Below, one piece after another: positions 12,449 to 24,200 of a stretch of DNA of 64,000 bases. Position 1 is the stretch's first letter. Each line of letters begins with the position of its first letter. This DNA comes from Ptychodera flava (lineage: Eukaryota > Hemichordata > Enteropneusta > Ptychoderidae), in NCBI RefSeq assembly GCF_041260155.1, contig NC_091947.1, forward strand, positions 27,179,615 through 27,243,614. Reading direction: 5' to 3'. The notes under the pieces are model-generated. The model was given only the letters and a program-made list of their open reading frames with translations. It was not told the origin of the DNA and did no database searches. The position numbers and the translations under genes were made by a program.

Positions 12449-12850
12449 GTGAGGCCCTGATCTCTCCAGTAAGATGTGTGGACTATTTAATTCATGGTCA
12501 TTTGTCCAGGCAAATCAATTTGAAATTCCAAGTGGACAGTTGTTCACAAAACATAATTTGGTGAATGCAACAGGGCCTTCCTGCATCGAAATCTAAATAG
12601 TAGTTTTGCTCAGCTTTGTGGCCGACAGGAACAAGTGCGTATTAACTAAGAGAGGGAAATAACGTACGTGGGGACGAGGCCTATAAGGTCATAAGATGAG
12701 TAGACTATAAGCGTTTTTTCTCCACGAAGTACCGAATATGCCTTACCTAAAACAGTATGATGGTGACTAATTTAATCAACCATTTTATTTTACCAATTGT
12801 TTTTGAATTTATGTTCAAACAGAATCTTCTGAAGACGAAAATATAAGAAA

Positions 12851-14545
12851 ATGGAGGTCAACTCTGACACTACAGAAGAGGCAAATCGAGTGACAAGAAA
12901 AGGTCGTCGAGGTCAAAATAAAGCAAGAATGACATCCAATGAAAAAGCGTTAATTCGCGCAGTGAAAAGTGTAGACTTTGAAAATGCAAGGAGACTTATC
13001 ACGGAAGAAAACGCCGAGGTGAATTTTCGGGATATTTTCACTCAGACTCCTTTAATGCGAGCATGCGCAGTGGCTGAGGGAGACGCCACGGAGATGGTGG
13101 AGCTGCTTCTGAGCTTCGGCGCCGAAGTCAATGCGCAGGACAAACGCGGAAGGTCTCCGCTGATGTTCGCGTCCATGGACGAAGGGAAGGAGGACATCGT
13201 TGATTTGTTGATCCAGACGGGGAAGGCGAATCCAAATCTGCAGGACGAGGACGGTAACACTGCCCTGATGTTGGCGGTGATCATCGGCAATTTCCCGGTG
13301 ATGCAGCTGATGTTGGAGACCGAGAACTTCCAACAGAAACTGGACGTAGAGATGCGAAACAAGGAGGGAGAAACAGTCCTCCTGGCCGCTGCGAAGATGA
13401 TGGACTCAAAAGGATGCAAACTGTTAGTGGACATCGGCTATGCAAGCACAGATTACATTCCAGAAGATTTGCAGAAAGTGCTGCCGCGCCACGCCAGGAA
13501 TAGAACACAACCAAAAAGACAACCGACAAATACAGCTCAAATTATTGTTCCTGATAATATAATGCGGGAACATCCTGTGGATAGAGATAGAGAAAGTAAA
13601 CCGGCTGCTGAAAAAGAATCATATGACCAATTTGCCACGGGAGACCCAACAGTGTCCATCATGAAAAAAGATGAAGAGCTACAAAAGGAAGAAGAGGTAC
13701 TCCCCGCAGACGGAGGTGCCATCGATGATGTCATTGATGAAATTTTAGCCGAGGACGAGGCCACCGCTCCATCTGCTAAACATTCACCTAGTTTTATCAA
13801 GCGAAATTCTGAAAAGAGAGCTGTTTCAGAAGAGGGATTCGAGAAGAACACTCACGGCAGAGAAGGACAAGTCTCTCCAAGTGGTGCAAGTCAACAGCAA
13901 CCGATATTAGACGAGGATTCGAGACCTGTTGTCGCGAACTCACCGGGTCAGAACAGAAGGTCTTCTCAGGAAAGTGTTCTCGAAGATCTGCCCTCATTTG
14001 TCGATAAAACGAAGCGCGAAAAGACCCTGTCTAACCCTACTGAAGACAACGATTGCCTGAAAAGTCCCAGCCAACCTCTCCCTCCAGTTATAGTCAGAAG
14101 ACCGAGCCAAAACATCATCCAGAGCCTGACGTCAAATCGCATCATACCTGCCATGGGCGTGAATCAAGCGGCCGACGACAACAAGTCACCGTCACCTACA
14201 CCAGCCACTGAAGGAGACGTTGGTCAGAATCCCTCGTCGCCCGCAAGGAAACTGAAGGAGGACAGATGGGTTCTTATGCCAGACAAGAAGAAGGGATCAG
14301 TCGAGGTTTACAAGACCAAGTCAGGGAGAATCATTCACCCTAACGTGAAGAAAGGAACTCAGGCCATGGTAGTCGCTGAAGCCATCGTCAAAATGAGAGG
14401 GAAGGGGAGAAGGGGACGCGGTAGAGGGAATCCAGCCTTGTCCAACAGACCGGGGACACAACAGTCACAGGCTGGTAGTCTGTATTCGGGGATGCAAAGC
14501 CCTATGAAGTCAAAAAGGCAGGCTAAAGTCTTCAGCACCGCCTAA
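12851..14545 (+). CDS. Ankyrin-repeat protein, ANKRD34-like, single coding exon
   Basis: An uninterrupted 564-codon frame. The start has a strong context (AGAAAATGG) and lies 28 bp after a splice acceptor (exon start 12823). Residues about 30-200 form ankyrin repeats: TPLMRACAVAEGD, SPLMFASMDEGKEDIVDLL and TALMLAVIIGNFPVMQLML show the repeat pattern of two helices plus loop. Residues about 205-520 are low-complexity, rich in Ser, Pro, Glu and Lys, and probably disordered. The C-terminus is basic with an RGKGRRGRGRGN tract that could bind nucleic acid or act as a nuclear signal. N-terminal ankyrin repeats, a long disordered tail and an intronless CDS of 500-600 codons match vertebrate ANKRD34A/B/C, whose molecular role is poorly known. 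The coding sequence is clearly richer in G+C than its surroundings. The family name is moderately supported; any generic ankyrin adaptor is the alternative. Confidence 0.85.
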   Translation: MEVNSDTTEEANRVTRKGRRGQNKARMTSNEKALIRAVKSVDFENARRLITEENAEVNFRDIFTQTPLMRACAVAEGDATEMVELLLSFGAEVNAQDKRGRSPLMFASMDEGKEDIVDLLIQTGKANPNLQDEDGNTALMLAVIIGNFPVMQLMLETENFQQKLDVEMRNKEGETVLLAAAKMMDSKGCKLLVDIGYASTDYIPEDLQKVLPRHARNRTQPKRQPTNTAQIIVPDNIMREHPVDRDRESKPAAEKESYDQFATGDPTVSIMKKDEELQKEEEVLPADGGAIDDVIDEILAEDEATAPSAKHSPSFIKRNSEKRAVSEEGFEKNTHGREGQVSPSGASQQQPILDEDSRPVVANSPGQNRRSSQESVLEDLPSFVDKTKREKTLSNPTEDNDCLKSPSQPLPPVIVRRPSQNIIQSLTSNRIIPAMGVNQAADDNKSPSPTPATEGDVGQNPSSPARKLKEDRWVLMPDKKKGSVEVYKTKSGRIIHPNVKKGTQAMVVAEAIVKMRGKGRRGRGRGNPALSNRPGTQQSQAGSLYSGMQSPMKSKRQAKVFSTA

Positions 14546-14741
14546 ATATATCAAGTGGCTATGAACCTTAGACGTGCTGATCGCTCGCAAACTTTGAATT
14601 GCAGCAAGTTTAGCAACTTTAAGGATTCGTTATTTGCAACTAATTTTTCACGCGTGTAAATACAGTACGTGTTGAACACTGGCATGGAATGACAAGGGGA
14701 CCGTGCATATGTACGATTCCCATTGTTAAACGAGAATTAAA
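14546..14741 (+). other. Probable 3' UTR with poly(A) signal
   Basis: After the TAA stop the sequence becomes AT-rich. An ATTAAA variant poly(A) signal lies at 14736-14741 and is followed by A/T-rich sequence. No other hexamer is closer to the stop. Confidence 0.35.
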
Positions 14742-15547
14742 CGAGAAAGTAAAATGTAATGAACTAAAAAAGACAATTCGTCAGGTAGAAAAAAAGACAC
14801 GAGTGTTGCGGTTTAAAATTAAATGTCTTTTTTTGAGATATCGGGCATGAAATGACCGTTGTCAGGGCGAGGACAAACGCAGCCAAGCAATAAACCCCTG
14901 CATATACTATATATGGCCGCTTGAATAGGAAGTAGCATGATAGAAAAAAAAAAGAATCATTCGACCGATGAGTGCGAGTATTTTGTGAGTGCACAAAAAT
15001 TTAGAGTGTATATATCATTTTTAATCGACTGTAACGAGTGTTTATGTCAATCGAGTTTTATTCAACATCTAGCGCCTAGGATTGGTGACATAAAGGTTCT
15101 ACAACAACAATAATGATTTCATTCCGTCCGATTGCTTTGAACGACATAGAGTACAAATTGGATGTTCGTGATCATTGCGTGTTCAATCATTGATTTTCCG
15201 TCAATAATTTAAGTTGCTGACGTCATCGCGTAATAGTGTACATTTGAATGCACTGATCTGAACACTATTTTAAGCCAGAATTGTAACGCTTTTGCACAAG
15301 GAACACTCCACAAATACAGGTGAATAACTTTGCGAACACTAATTGTTTTAGAAGTGTAAACTGTATGGGGGTTTTGTTTATATATAGAATTCAAAATTGC
15401 CGATCTTAGTAGGGAGATGATTGATTTTGACAGAATTCGAATATACTATTGTCGAAAATGACTCAAATATATTCGAGCTTAGGTATCTGTCAAGACTGAC
15501 ATGATTTTGATAATTTTCAGTTTTCCAAAGAGTAGTTCTTAATTTTA

Positions 15548-15579
15548 TCACTGTACCCGAACGTCTCAGGGTACAGTGA
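15548..15579. repeat. Short perfect hairpin, 11-bp arms
   Basis: TCACTGTACCC (15548-15558) and its exact inverse GGGTACAGTGA (15569-15579) surround a 10-nt loop. No repeat family is recognised around it. Confidence 0.5.
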
Positions 15580-17379
15580 CTGCTGGTACGTCATGCCTTG
15601 AAATGATAATCATTGGTTTCTTCATCATACAGTTACACCATGGTGTCAATGAAATGTACGACCTGAAGTCCGTCGCACGAATGCATCCATCTAGCTATGT
15701 ATATAGGACGTAGTTTGACAATTTACAGATGGGTTTTGGCCGACTATATCTCGGCGCACTTTATTTCTTTTGTGTTGTTACCTTTTCGAATCCACTTACC
15801 AGCTCGTCTAGTCTCTTCGTAGGGAAATGCATCAGTAAATATATGTATCACAGACTGTTCAAATCAAAGAGTACAGAAGACAGACTGCAATTTTATCTTA
15901 TAAATTATCATTTTTATCAGAATAGAACAGATCAGATTTGATTCTTTGTTTTTTGGCACATTAAAGTTGTTCTACGTAACGTCGAATTTTCTTGTCGACG
16001 CCAAACCACGAGCTGATAGCCTTATTTATCCCGCTGATTTCACTGTGTCTCGTTGGTAATCTTGCTAAATTTTTCCTGGATACAGAAATCGGTAAGCCCT
16101 GCCACAACGTTATTGTTCATCTCGCTCATTTCACTGATCGTATAGTCACGGTTACCTTGGATTTCGCAAATGTCGCGTGCAGCGTTGACGTCGCGATATA
16201 TTTTGGCGCGTGATCTGAATAATTGTACATCAGCTGTACAGGGACATGGCTGTTCTTCACTTTTGATTAAAATATAAAACATGGTCTGATCACGCGAAGG
16301 GCAAACGTGACACGAAACAATCATAGTATATTTACCAATTGGCGGTAACAAATTTAACAAATAAGCTTACAGGGTGACACTGAGCATGCTCAATGTGATA
16401 TACGAAGATAATATGTCAATTCTACCTTTTGAAAAGGAGGCTTGTATAACGTGGTTGTAGTTGCGTTTACGATTTTTGAAGGAGTCACATTATTAAGCAA
16501 CAGTTGCTAGGGTGAATTCATGAAATCTCTGAAACCATAAATTTTAAATTTATTAAGCTAGTAACTTACAAGATAACGTAACGCAGAACGAAGCGACGCG
16601 TACTGGGTTGCTATTGACATTTGATGTAATAGAAGAGCAAATATGTTTAGCGATTCGAAATTTTGTCAAATGTCTACGGCTAAAGGAGATACCCCTTAAC
16701 GATCCAGATCATGGATTTGGATGACATTCTTAGGAAAGCCCCCGATATGAAATAGCAACATCCACTTCGTAATTTCGTTCGAAGTCTCGGCCAAAATCTC
16801 AAGACCATGAACGAACTCTATGATTCCTCGTTTTTTATCAAAGCAGATTCGAAATTCTGAAATTCACGTCGAAATTTTAGAAATTTCAACACCACCTACC
16901 AAGAGAATGGTACGTCCCAAACATATTAATAACGCAACTGGAACTAATTTGGATGGTGAAGTAATATCGGTTTAATCTACAAATGTAAGCTAATCTACTT
17001 TTCTGTTTAAGTTATAGAATTGTTTTTATGAGTAATTTCAAATATTGCAACATTCAGCTGTGGAGCACCAAACGCTTTCGAGAAATTTGAAAAATATGAA
17101 GATCCAATAATTCGAAGTTAGTTCCAATCATGTTAAATTAGAGTGTAGGAAGAATCCTTTCACCTCTGTCTGAATATTGCAGGATGCATGAAACTTAAGT
17201 AATAGATATTATAACTTTGTATTTGAAGTAATTTGTTACTTCAAGTACAAAGTTACTTGTGTAATTTGGCCATAGAATCCGGACACCTTATCTGCAACTT
17301 TACCCGACAGTACAGCGATCCATATCGTCAACCCATCTCACGCTTTTTGAATCAGTCAACTGCAGACAGTGCAAGCAAT

Positions 17380-17381
17380 AC

Positions 17382-17464
<83 letters not shown>

Positions 17465-17510
17465 GTACATATACATATACACATATATACAGACAGACAC
17501 ACATATATAA

Positions 17511-17584
<74 letters not shown>
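17380..17584. repeat. Compound (TA)n microsatellite
   Basis: About 205 bp of TA dinucleotides opens with CATA repeats and is interrupted by ACATATACATATACAC-like and CAGACAGACACA segments (about 17458-17505). Any translated frames across it are artefacts of the repeat. Confidence 0.95.
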
Positions 17585-17586
<2 letters not shown>

Positions 17587-19230
17587 GCTCTATTTTAGGT
17601 TTTTCTGTTGTGGTCTTATTGAACCACAAACCAAAGCCACTGGATTGTTCAATAAGTATCTTACCAGTGTCTTGCTAACGCGCGTGTGTTTGCGTCCCAG
17701 TATATTCAGGAATGTTACCTCGGCATTGTCACTTACTACTTGGCACCTTTGGTATTTGTTCGAGAGGAGATTTTTCACACTTTCGGCTGTAAAATATAAT
17801 GACTTTGCCGCGACAAAATGGCCCTTAGGTGCCCGCGTAATATAGATAGGCATATTTTCTGCTTGGTTCATGGGGAACATTTGGAAGATAAATCACAGAA
17901 CTTAATCAGTCTGCTTCTAGACCAGTAGGCCCTAAATCCAGTTTCTAGGGCACCCGACCGACCACCCAACCACCAAACACTTACCCCAGCCCTAACACCA
18001 ACTGTTAGGTTGTTTTATGTCGATGTGTTAATCGTCCTGCCATACCGCGAAAATTAATTTTCTTGCCATCAAAGATAATGTAGCAGTCTTGATGCAAACG
18101 TGATTAACGAAAAATTCTAAGGCTGTGTCTACTTATTAAAACGATCGACATACTCGCAACTGCGTAGACACCAGGCACTATCTTCAATTTATGTCACCAT
18201 CTTTCTGGCAAATTGACACAAAATTATTTAGCATGGCATATCAATTAAAACCCCCTTACTTCCGTACATCAAGTCTACGAAGTAGAGTTGCAGCGGTGTT
18301 ACTATGGGTTGGATTTCCGCTTGCCAGAATCGCAATGGTTTCCAGGCAATGACGTAAATTAGCTCTCGTTTTTTTCCAATCGCAAACAAAACAGTTTAAA
18401 CTTGGTGGAAAGGCCAGTACCCAGTAACGGAAACGAATACTTGCGCGTTTCTATCTGTCTTCTGACTGAAAGTGGATTGCAAACAGGCGTTTTTGTCATG
18501 GAACAAAACATGGAAGGAGTAAATGTGTTTCCGATTTGATGAGATCAAGGCTACGACTGGCATGGAATGGCTTCCTTCTCGCATGGGGTTCAATGGGCTT
18601 TAGGGATCTTGTCATCACTAGTTCACACCAATGTCAGTTTGTGTTGATTTGTCGGCGCTTCTGGAAGTAAAATATCCCAAACCTCAAAGTTTACTGCGTA
18701 TAACTGAAGACAGTGGAAACAGTGAAAACATCCGAGTTATGTGACATGTTACCTGTATTTAATCGTTTGCTGTTTCGATGGATGGGAAATTTTAAAACAA
18801 TTTTACTTGAAAGTTTATGAGTTTACTTGTAATTTTCAGCAGGGCTAAGACTTGACTTAAGTTTCTTAGTAACATACACTTTATATTAATTGTGGTCCAT
18901 GTGTTACGGTACCTTTTTTGAATGTGCATTTGATCTATGAGTGTGAGTGAACAGTTGATTTAAATGTAAGAAAGGTCTGTTTTGAAAAAAAGTGTTTTTT
19001 GACGTCTGCTGGTCTCGAATAAGCGTGAAGTAACTGAAAAGCATTCAATGTCAAGCAAATCTTAATGCGTCTCGGCCATCTCAAAGGCGAAAGGGTATAA
19101 TTTCTACAGTAAGTTAGTTGGAATTCCTAGATTATTATTTATTAACTACATTGTTCTTTCAGGTTTCACTGGTACATACTTTTGAAAGTTCAGTCACCTT
19201 ATCTCTTCGTTCCTAAATTCCAACCACAAT

Positions 19231-19240
19231 CACCACCACT

Positions 19241-19278
<38 letters not shown>

Positions 19279-19363
19279 GATCCTCCTCCTCCTCCTCCTC
19301 CTCCTCCTCCTCATTATCATCATCATCATCATCGTCATGATTATGTTCATCATCATCATAATC

Positions 19364-19397
<34 letters not shown>

Positions 19398-19443
19398 CAT
19401 CGTCATGATCAACACTACCACCACCACCACCACCACCACCACC
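19231..19443. repeat. Compound trinucleotide microsatellite (TCA/TCC/CCA)
   Basis: Successive blocks of CAC, (TCA)n, (TCC)n, (TCA)n with GTCATGAT interruptions, and (CCA)n. The apparent poly-Met, poly-Arg and poly-Gly minus-strand frame is a by-product. Confidence 0.95.
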
Positions 19444-21293
19444 ATAATCTTCTCGATCTTTCCACATTCTAGATTGGTAGCATAGGTCCACTGACAACGG
19501 TTTGTTTTGATAGACAAATTAAAAAAAAATCATGTGCGCATGTCCATTTTTTTAACATATACAAAGGTGCGCATGAGCTTGTGCATACATGTACCAGACC
19601 CTTTTCATGAGTAAGGTGCAGCAAACGGCAGAAATTAGTAGAGAACCAGACTAGAAAAGCTCTTGACGTATATTGCTTGTTGGTGGCGCTTACCACCGTC
19701 AAATGTGATTTTTCTGATTAGCCAATTTGGATAAGAGATCGAATTGAACAATAATCGGAAAAGATCGTTCTATACCACCGTGACGTCTTTCACTTGCACA
19801 TACTTAATCCTCTAAATAACTAGCTATACTGTATACTTGCTTCGAAGTTCGAAAAAAATTATTTTTATCTCTCACGTCTTTAAGCACTTAACTAGCTGCT
19901 TTTCGCCAAAACTCTGAGACTACATAATTATCAATACACCACTTTCATACCTTTGTTTCCTATAACATTCACTTGGAAAAGTGTGATAAATTTGACTTGC
20001 GATATGCTGAAGAGAAGACCTTTAGCTTCAGCATATTTTTGACTAAGAATAGTCAGTCGATAACGACCCAGACGAATTTGATGTTTGCACACTCTGAACG
20101 GGACAGAAAGCAACTATTTCACAACAGATGCTGTATTTCAACAACTGGCGACCATAATAAGCGATGACAGAGCATCACTTCATCTCTAGTACAAAGATTA
20201 CAATTATCATTGACCAGTTTGTGCATATGATACTGAAGACGGTAGGTCACTCAGTCTTTGAAGGAAATGATCAAACGAATAATCATAAAGAAGTGAAAAT
20301 CTCTGCCTCTGCCAAACTAATATGGCCACAACTAAAACCACAGACACTATAGCCTACGCTAAAACTTAAACCTAATGTATGGCAGTCAAGTCCATATTCT
20401 CACCTTGGACGATAAAAAAGAAGATAGGAGAACGCAACAATAATAAAATATAGAAAACTTAACAAAGTATTATTCGAAAGTTCTAGAAGTGGGACTAGGT
20501 TACAAGACGTGAAAGGCAAATATGATTAGATTTGCGGCAAAAACAGAGAGTCAAATCTCATGTTATGATTTAAGTGCGTCTTATAACTTTTTTCTTCTGG
20601 GATCTTTATTTATGTTTGCAAGTAACAGATATAATACTTAGTATAGTCTTTATTTGAATACATTTCCTCGTCATTACAAAGAATATTTTGAGTATTTCAA
20701 GCAAGGCTATTTCTTATACAAACATTAACACTGAATTGTCACACTACATTCCAATGACGTATTGATGGACCTGATATATATTGGCGGATACATAATTATC
20801 ATTCTCTGTATTTATAATATAAGAAAGTAAAGAGTGAACTATTTCTCCTCTAGATTTCCATGAGTTGATACCGTGAGGGCGCCATACGAATAGCACAGTG
20901 TACCTAGTCTTTTCAAATAGTGGTAACACCACTGCACCGCGTAGGTCTCTTTCCCACTGTTACTATATTCACGGTTGTGTGTTCCTCTACAGCGTCCACT
21001 GTGTCTAATTTGGTAGAAGGCAGTGGAATGTATGCTTTCGGGCCAACAGGTAGATACAATCTTTTATCCACATACCGTGCCATAGCTGGATGCTGAATTC
21101 AAATTTCATTCTACAATAACTATCCCAGCTATCCTGACTAATGGAGTAAAATGTAATATTGTTGTAGATAAGGTAAAGATAGGCAACTTCCCTTGGTCCA
21201 GTACTGTTAATGAGTTCCCAATGGTAAATACCCATTTATATGATCTAATCTGGCACGATAGTACCTGTCATGAAATCTGTGCAACTGAACTTT

Positions 21294-24200
21294 TCAACTT
21301 TTATAATGTTTATCCATGATCCATTTCACTCTTTCCACACTGATATTTGACCCGCTTATCACCAATACAACATTTTGACTTTTGTATTCTTCAGCTGTCT
21401 TCAAAAATGCAGCGACCGTCAAAGCAGCTGCCGTTTCAACGATCTGCAAAAACAGAAATAAAGAGATTTGATGAAAACAATTAACTAGGGCATAAGTCAC
21501 CGTTCAAGGTGATTTAGGGACCGTCTCAGATTGTCGCATAAGTTCAAGAAACGAAATTCCTTCGTTTACATCAAAACCCTCTCCCCCTAAACGATAGTTC
21601 AAAAGTGCGAAATTTTGATGTCTGCGTTAGAGTATAATGTAGCATTTTGATATCACTTCTGAAGAATATGTATCCCCTGACCACGTTACATCGTCAAGTA
21701 ATCGATCAAATTTGAGTACTAACCATAACGTGACACATACGAGTTGGAAACAGTTACAGCAAAATTGTTGGCAAGAGTGTGCAGTTTTTGCTTATTTTTA
21801 CACAGTATGTAAAGAGAACGTGTAATCACAAAATCAAAGTGCGAAAGTGAAGTTCACTAATTGAATGGAGGTCAAACCCCCTCCCCCCGTAAACGAATAA
21901 ATTTCGCTTTTTGAACTTATGCGCTAATCTGAGACGGTCCTTACACATTGTTGCTTCTCATCAGTTCCAACTCTAAACTGCCTTATGCAAAGTATTACTA
22001 TATGCATCGATGCTATCACATATTACAATGTCGACTATCAAGATGATGCTGTCAGAAAGTTTTCGACAAAACCATTGGCTATCAATGGATGAAGCTACCA
22101 ATGTGTTTACGAAAGCATTCAATGTCTTATTAGAGTTGGAATATGTATAACAATAGTGTAATTACGCATGTGTTCATTATACTTGGCGGTGCATCTGATA
22201 TAGAAAAGCACCAATGGAAATCGATTGACAATCTGCTATTTGAGAACGGTCACGTGTGAACAACTGAGCTGACAAGCGACGGAGAGAAAGGGTTTAGCAT
22301 TCTTTCTGAATAGTCAAATACCGCATTGAGGGTCAATGGTCGCTTATGATTAAAAGCGCATTGAGCGTAATATTGCAATTTCTCGCTTTTTGATGGTTAT
22401 GGTGAAGATGTACGCCTCTGTGAATTCAGGTTTGTAATATTCTCCAGTGAGTAACTGAGTTATAAAAGTTTGCCTCCAATAGTACATTTCTTCAGAAGTG
22501 AAATTTACTGATAATTCTCATTATTTGTTTGAAATATAATTGACTTGCTAAGATAACCTTAGAATCGATAAACTCCAAAATACTGCCCTCAAGTCTGCTC
22601 GATCGAACCCTAAATCCAGAGCCAACATTTGTAGTACCTTGCATGCAAGTGTGCCGCAAACTACGGAAGTTACGCTACTCCCTGCTTCGCCGCTTGTGGC
22701 GCACTTTGTGCGTGTGTCGGCATGAAAGGGAAGGCCACTTCGCAGTTTCAAGCCGAAACGTACATCCCAAAGGTTGTCTGATAACAGCAACGTATTTTTC
22801 CTGCTATTTAACCATCCATAGTTCTCATGTTGTCAATCATAATTGGCCGTAAAAATATTCTTTACGACATTTTAGAATTCTTATTCTGTTAGATAGTTTC
22901 AAGTTGTAGTAGGCGTACTACCTTCCAGTCAGATAAGACCTAGCTGCCCTTATTTGGGAGTCTTATGACGAACGTATAAATACACATTGTCATTAACATA
23001 TTTCAACGGATCTACGAGATCAGCGAGATCTACGGGGTTTGGAGTGAGTGCAGAATAGCACTTTCGAACAAAAACGGTAATAACGTAAAATATGCATAGA
23101 CCTATGTGAAAATCTGCCAAATCTTCAATAGGAGGCCAGCTCAACAGCACACGTGCGCGACAACACTTCATTTCATTGCTACATAGCCGTATGCATGTTT
23201 TGTCTGAAGATCGAACTGACCTTGAATGAGTTATGGGACTTAATCATAGGAAATAATGTCGCCTTCATTTTCAGAACATGAAAATTTTATATAAAACAAA
23301 AGAAAATTGCGTTGCCCTTTATAAGTAATTGCGGTTACTATTTCCAAACTTATGCCAACAATAAGACATTTAGAACAATAAAGTGTGTAAAAAAGCATGC
23401 ATCCATAGAGGTTTATCTGTAGCATTTCCATTAAATAGACCATGAATGCAAAAACAGACTGATAGACTCACCTTGTGATGATGTTCGATCATGAAGTACA
23501 CAGCTTCACTGATCTCGTCCTCTGATACCAAAACCCATTTGTCAACGCATGATTTGCATATGTCAAATGTCACCTGCGGGAACAAGGCACCATTAGCAGT
23601 ATATCGCATTTCAGGTTCAAGACGTACATTCAAAGATTTATCGTACAATCATTCATAATTTAACTCACTCTCTCCCTTACAAAATAATTCCTATAGCTGT
23701 ATAAACATTAACAACCTTCGCTATTGACCTCACACGACAAACTCATACAGCATTCATCCAACGGAATATAAAATTAAAGTTTCGGTAAACGAGCATTATG
23801 TAAAATGAGCTGTTATGAAAAAAAATGAACATTTGGGTTGTTGTATCTTTCAGGCAAATCAGAAAATGAAATTCTTGGTAACTCACAGAATTTTCTTCCA
23901 CACCACCGGCGGTTCCATCGGATATTGTATCTTCAGATTCAATATCAAGAATCTCACCAGCTTTAATACTCAAATCCATCACGTGATTCGTTTCCGGTTG
24001 ACAACCAATTATCTGAAAGATGTGGATTTTATTAAAAGTGCAATTGCAGCGCCCTACTACGTCTACATCCTTGGGGCGGCATTGTGTGTCATGGGGGCTT
24101 GTTGAATTCACACTGTTAAAAATAAAATCCAAGTTTATGTAACATGGAGAAGCAATCCAAACAAAATGATAGGAGGAGGATATGCGAAACTAAACCAGCA

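Larger units (their letters stand above)
14742..21293. other. Intergenic DNA with simple repeats, no gene recognised
   Basis: No open frame has recognisable domains. Two simple-repeat tracts (17380-17584 and 19231-19443) and a small perfect hairpin (15548-15579) are listed separately. The stretch 15985-16360 has frames of 70-106 codons on both strands without recognisable motifs. Confidence 0.55.

Noticed and set aside
13042..14154. Several antisense frames of 60-130 codons inside the ankyrin CDS
   Set aside because: Shadows of the GC-richer plus-strand coding exon, without domains or splice context.
15985..16360. Opposed open frames of 73 and 106 codons
   Set aside because: No domain, signal or splice structure could be found; left as intergenic.
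17233..17629. Open frames of 70-120 codons across the TA tract
   Set aside because: Alternating Ile-Tyr translation of a dinucleotide repeat, present on both strands.
19213..19497. Minus-strand frame with poly-Met, poly-Arg and poly-Gly
   Set aside because: Translation of a trinucleotide microsatellite.
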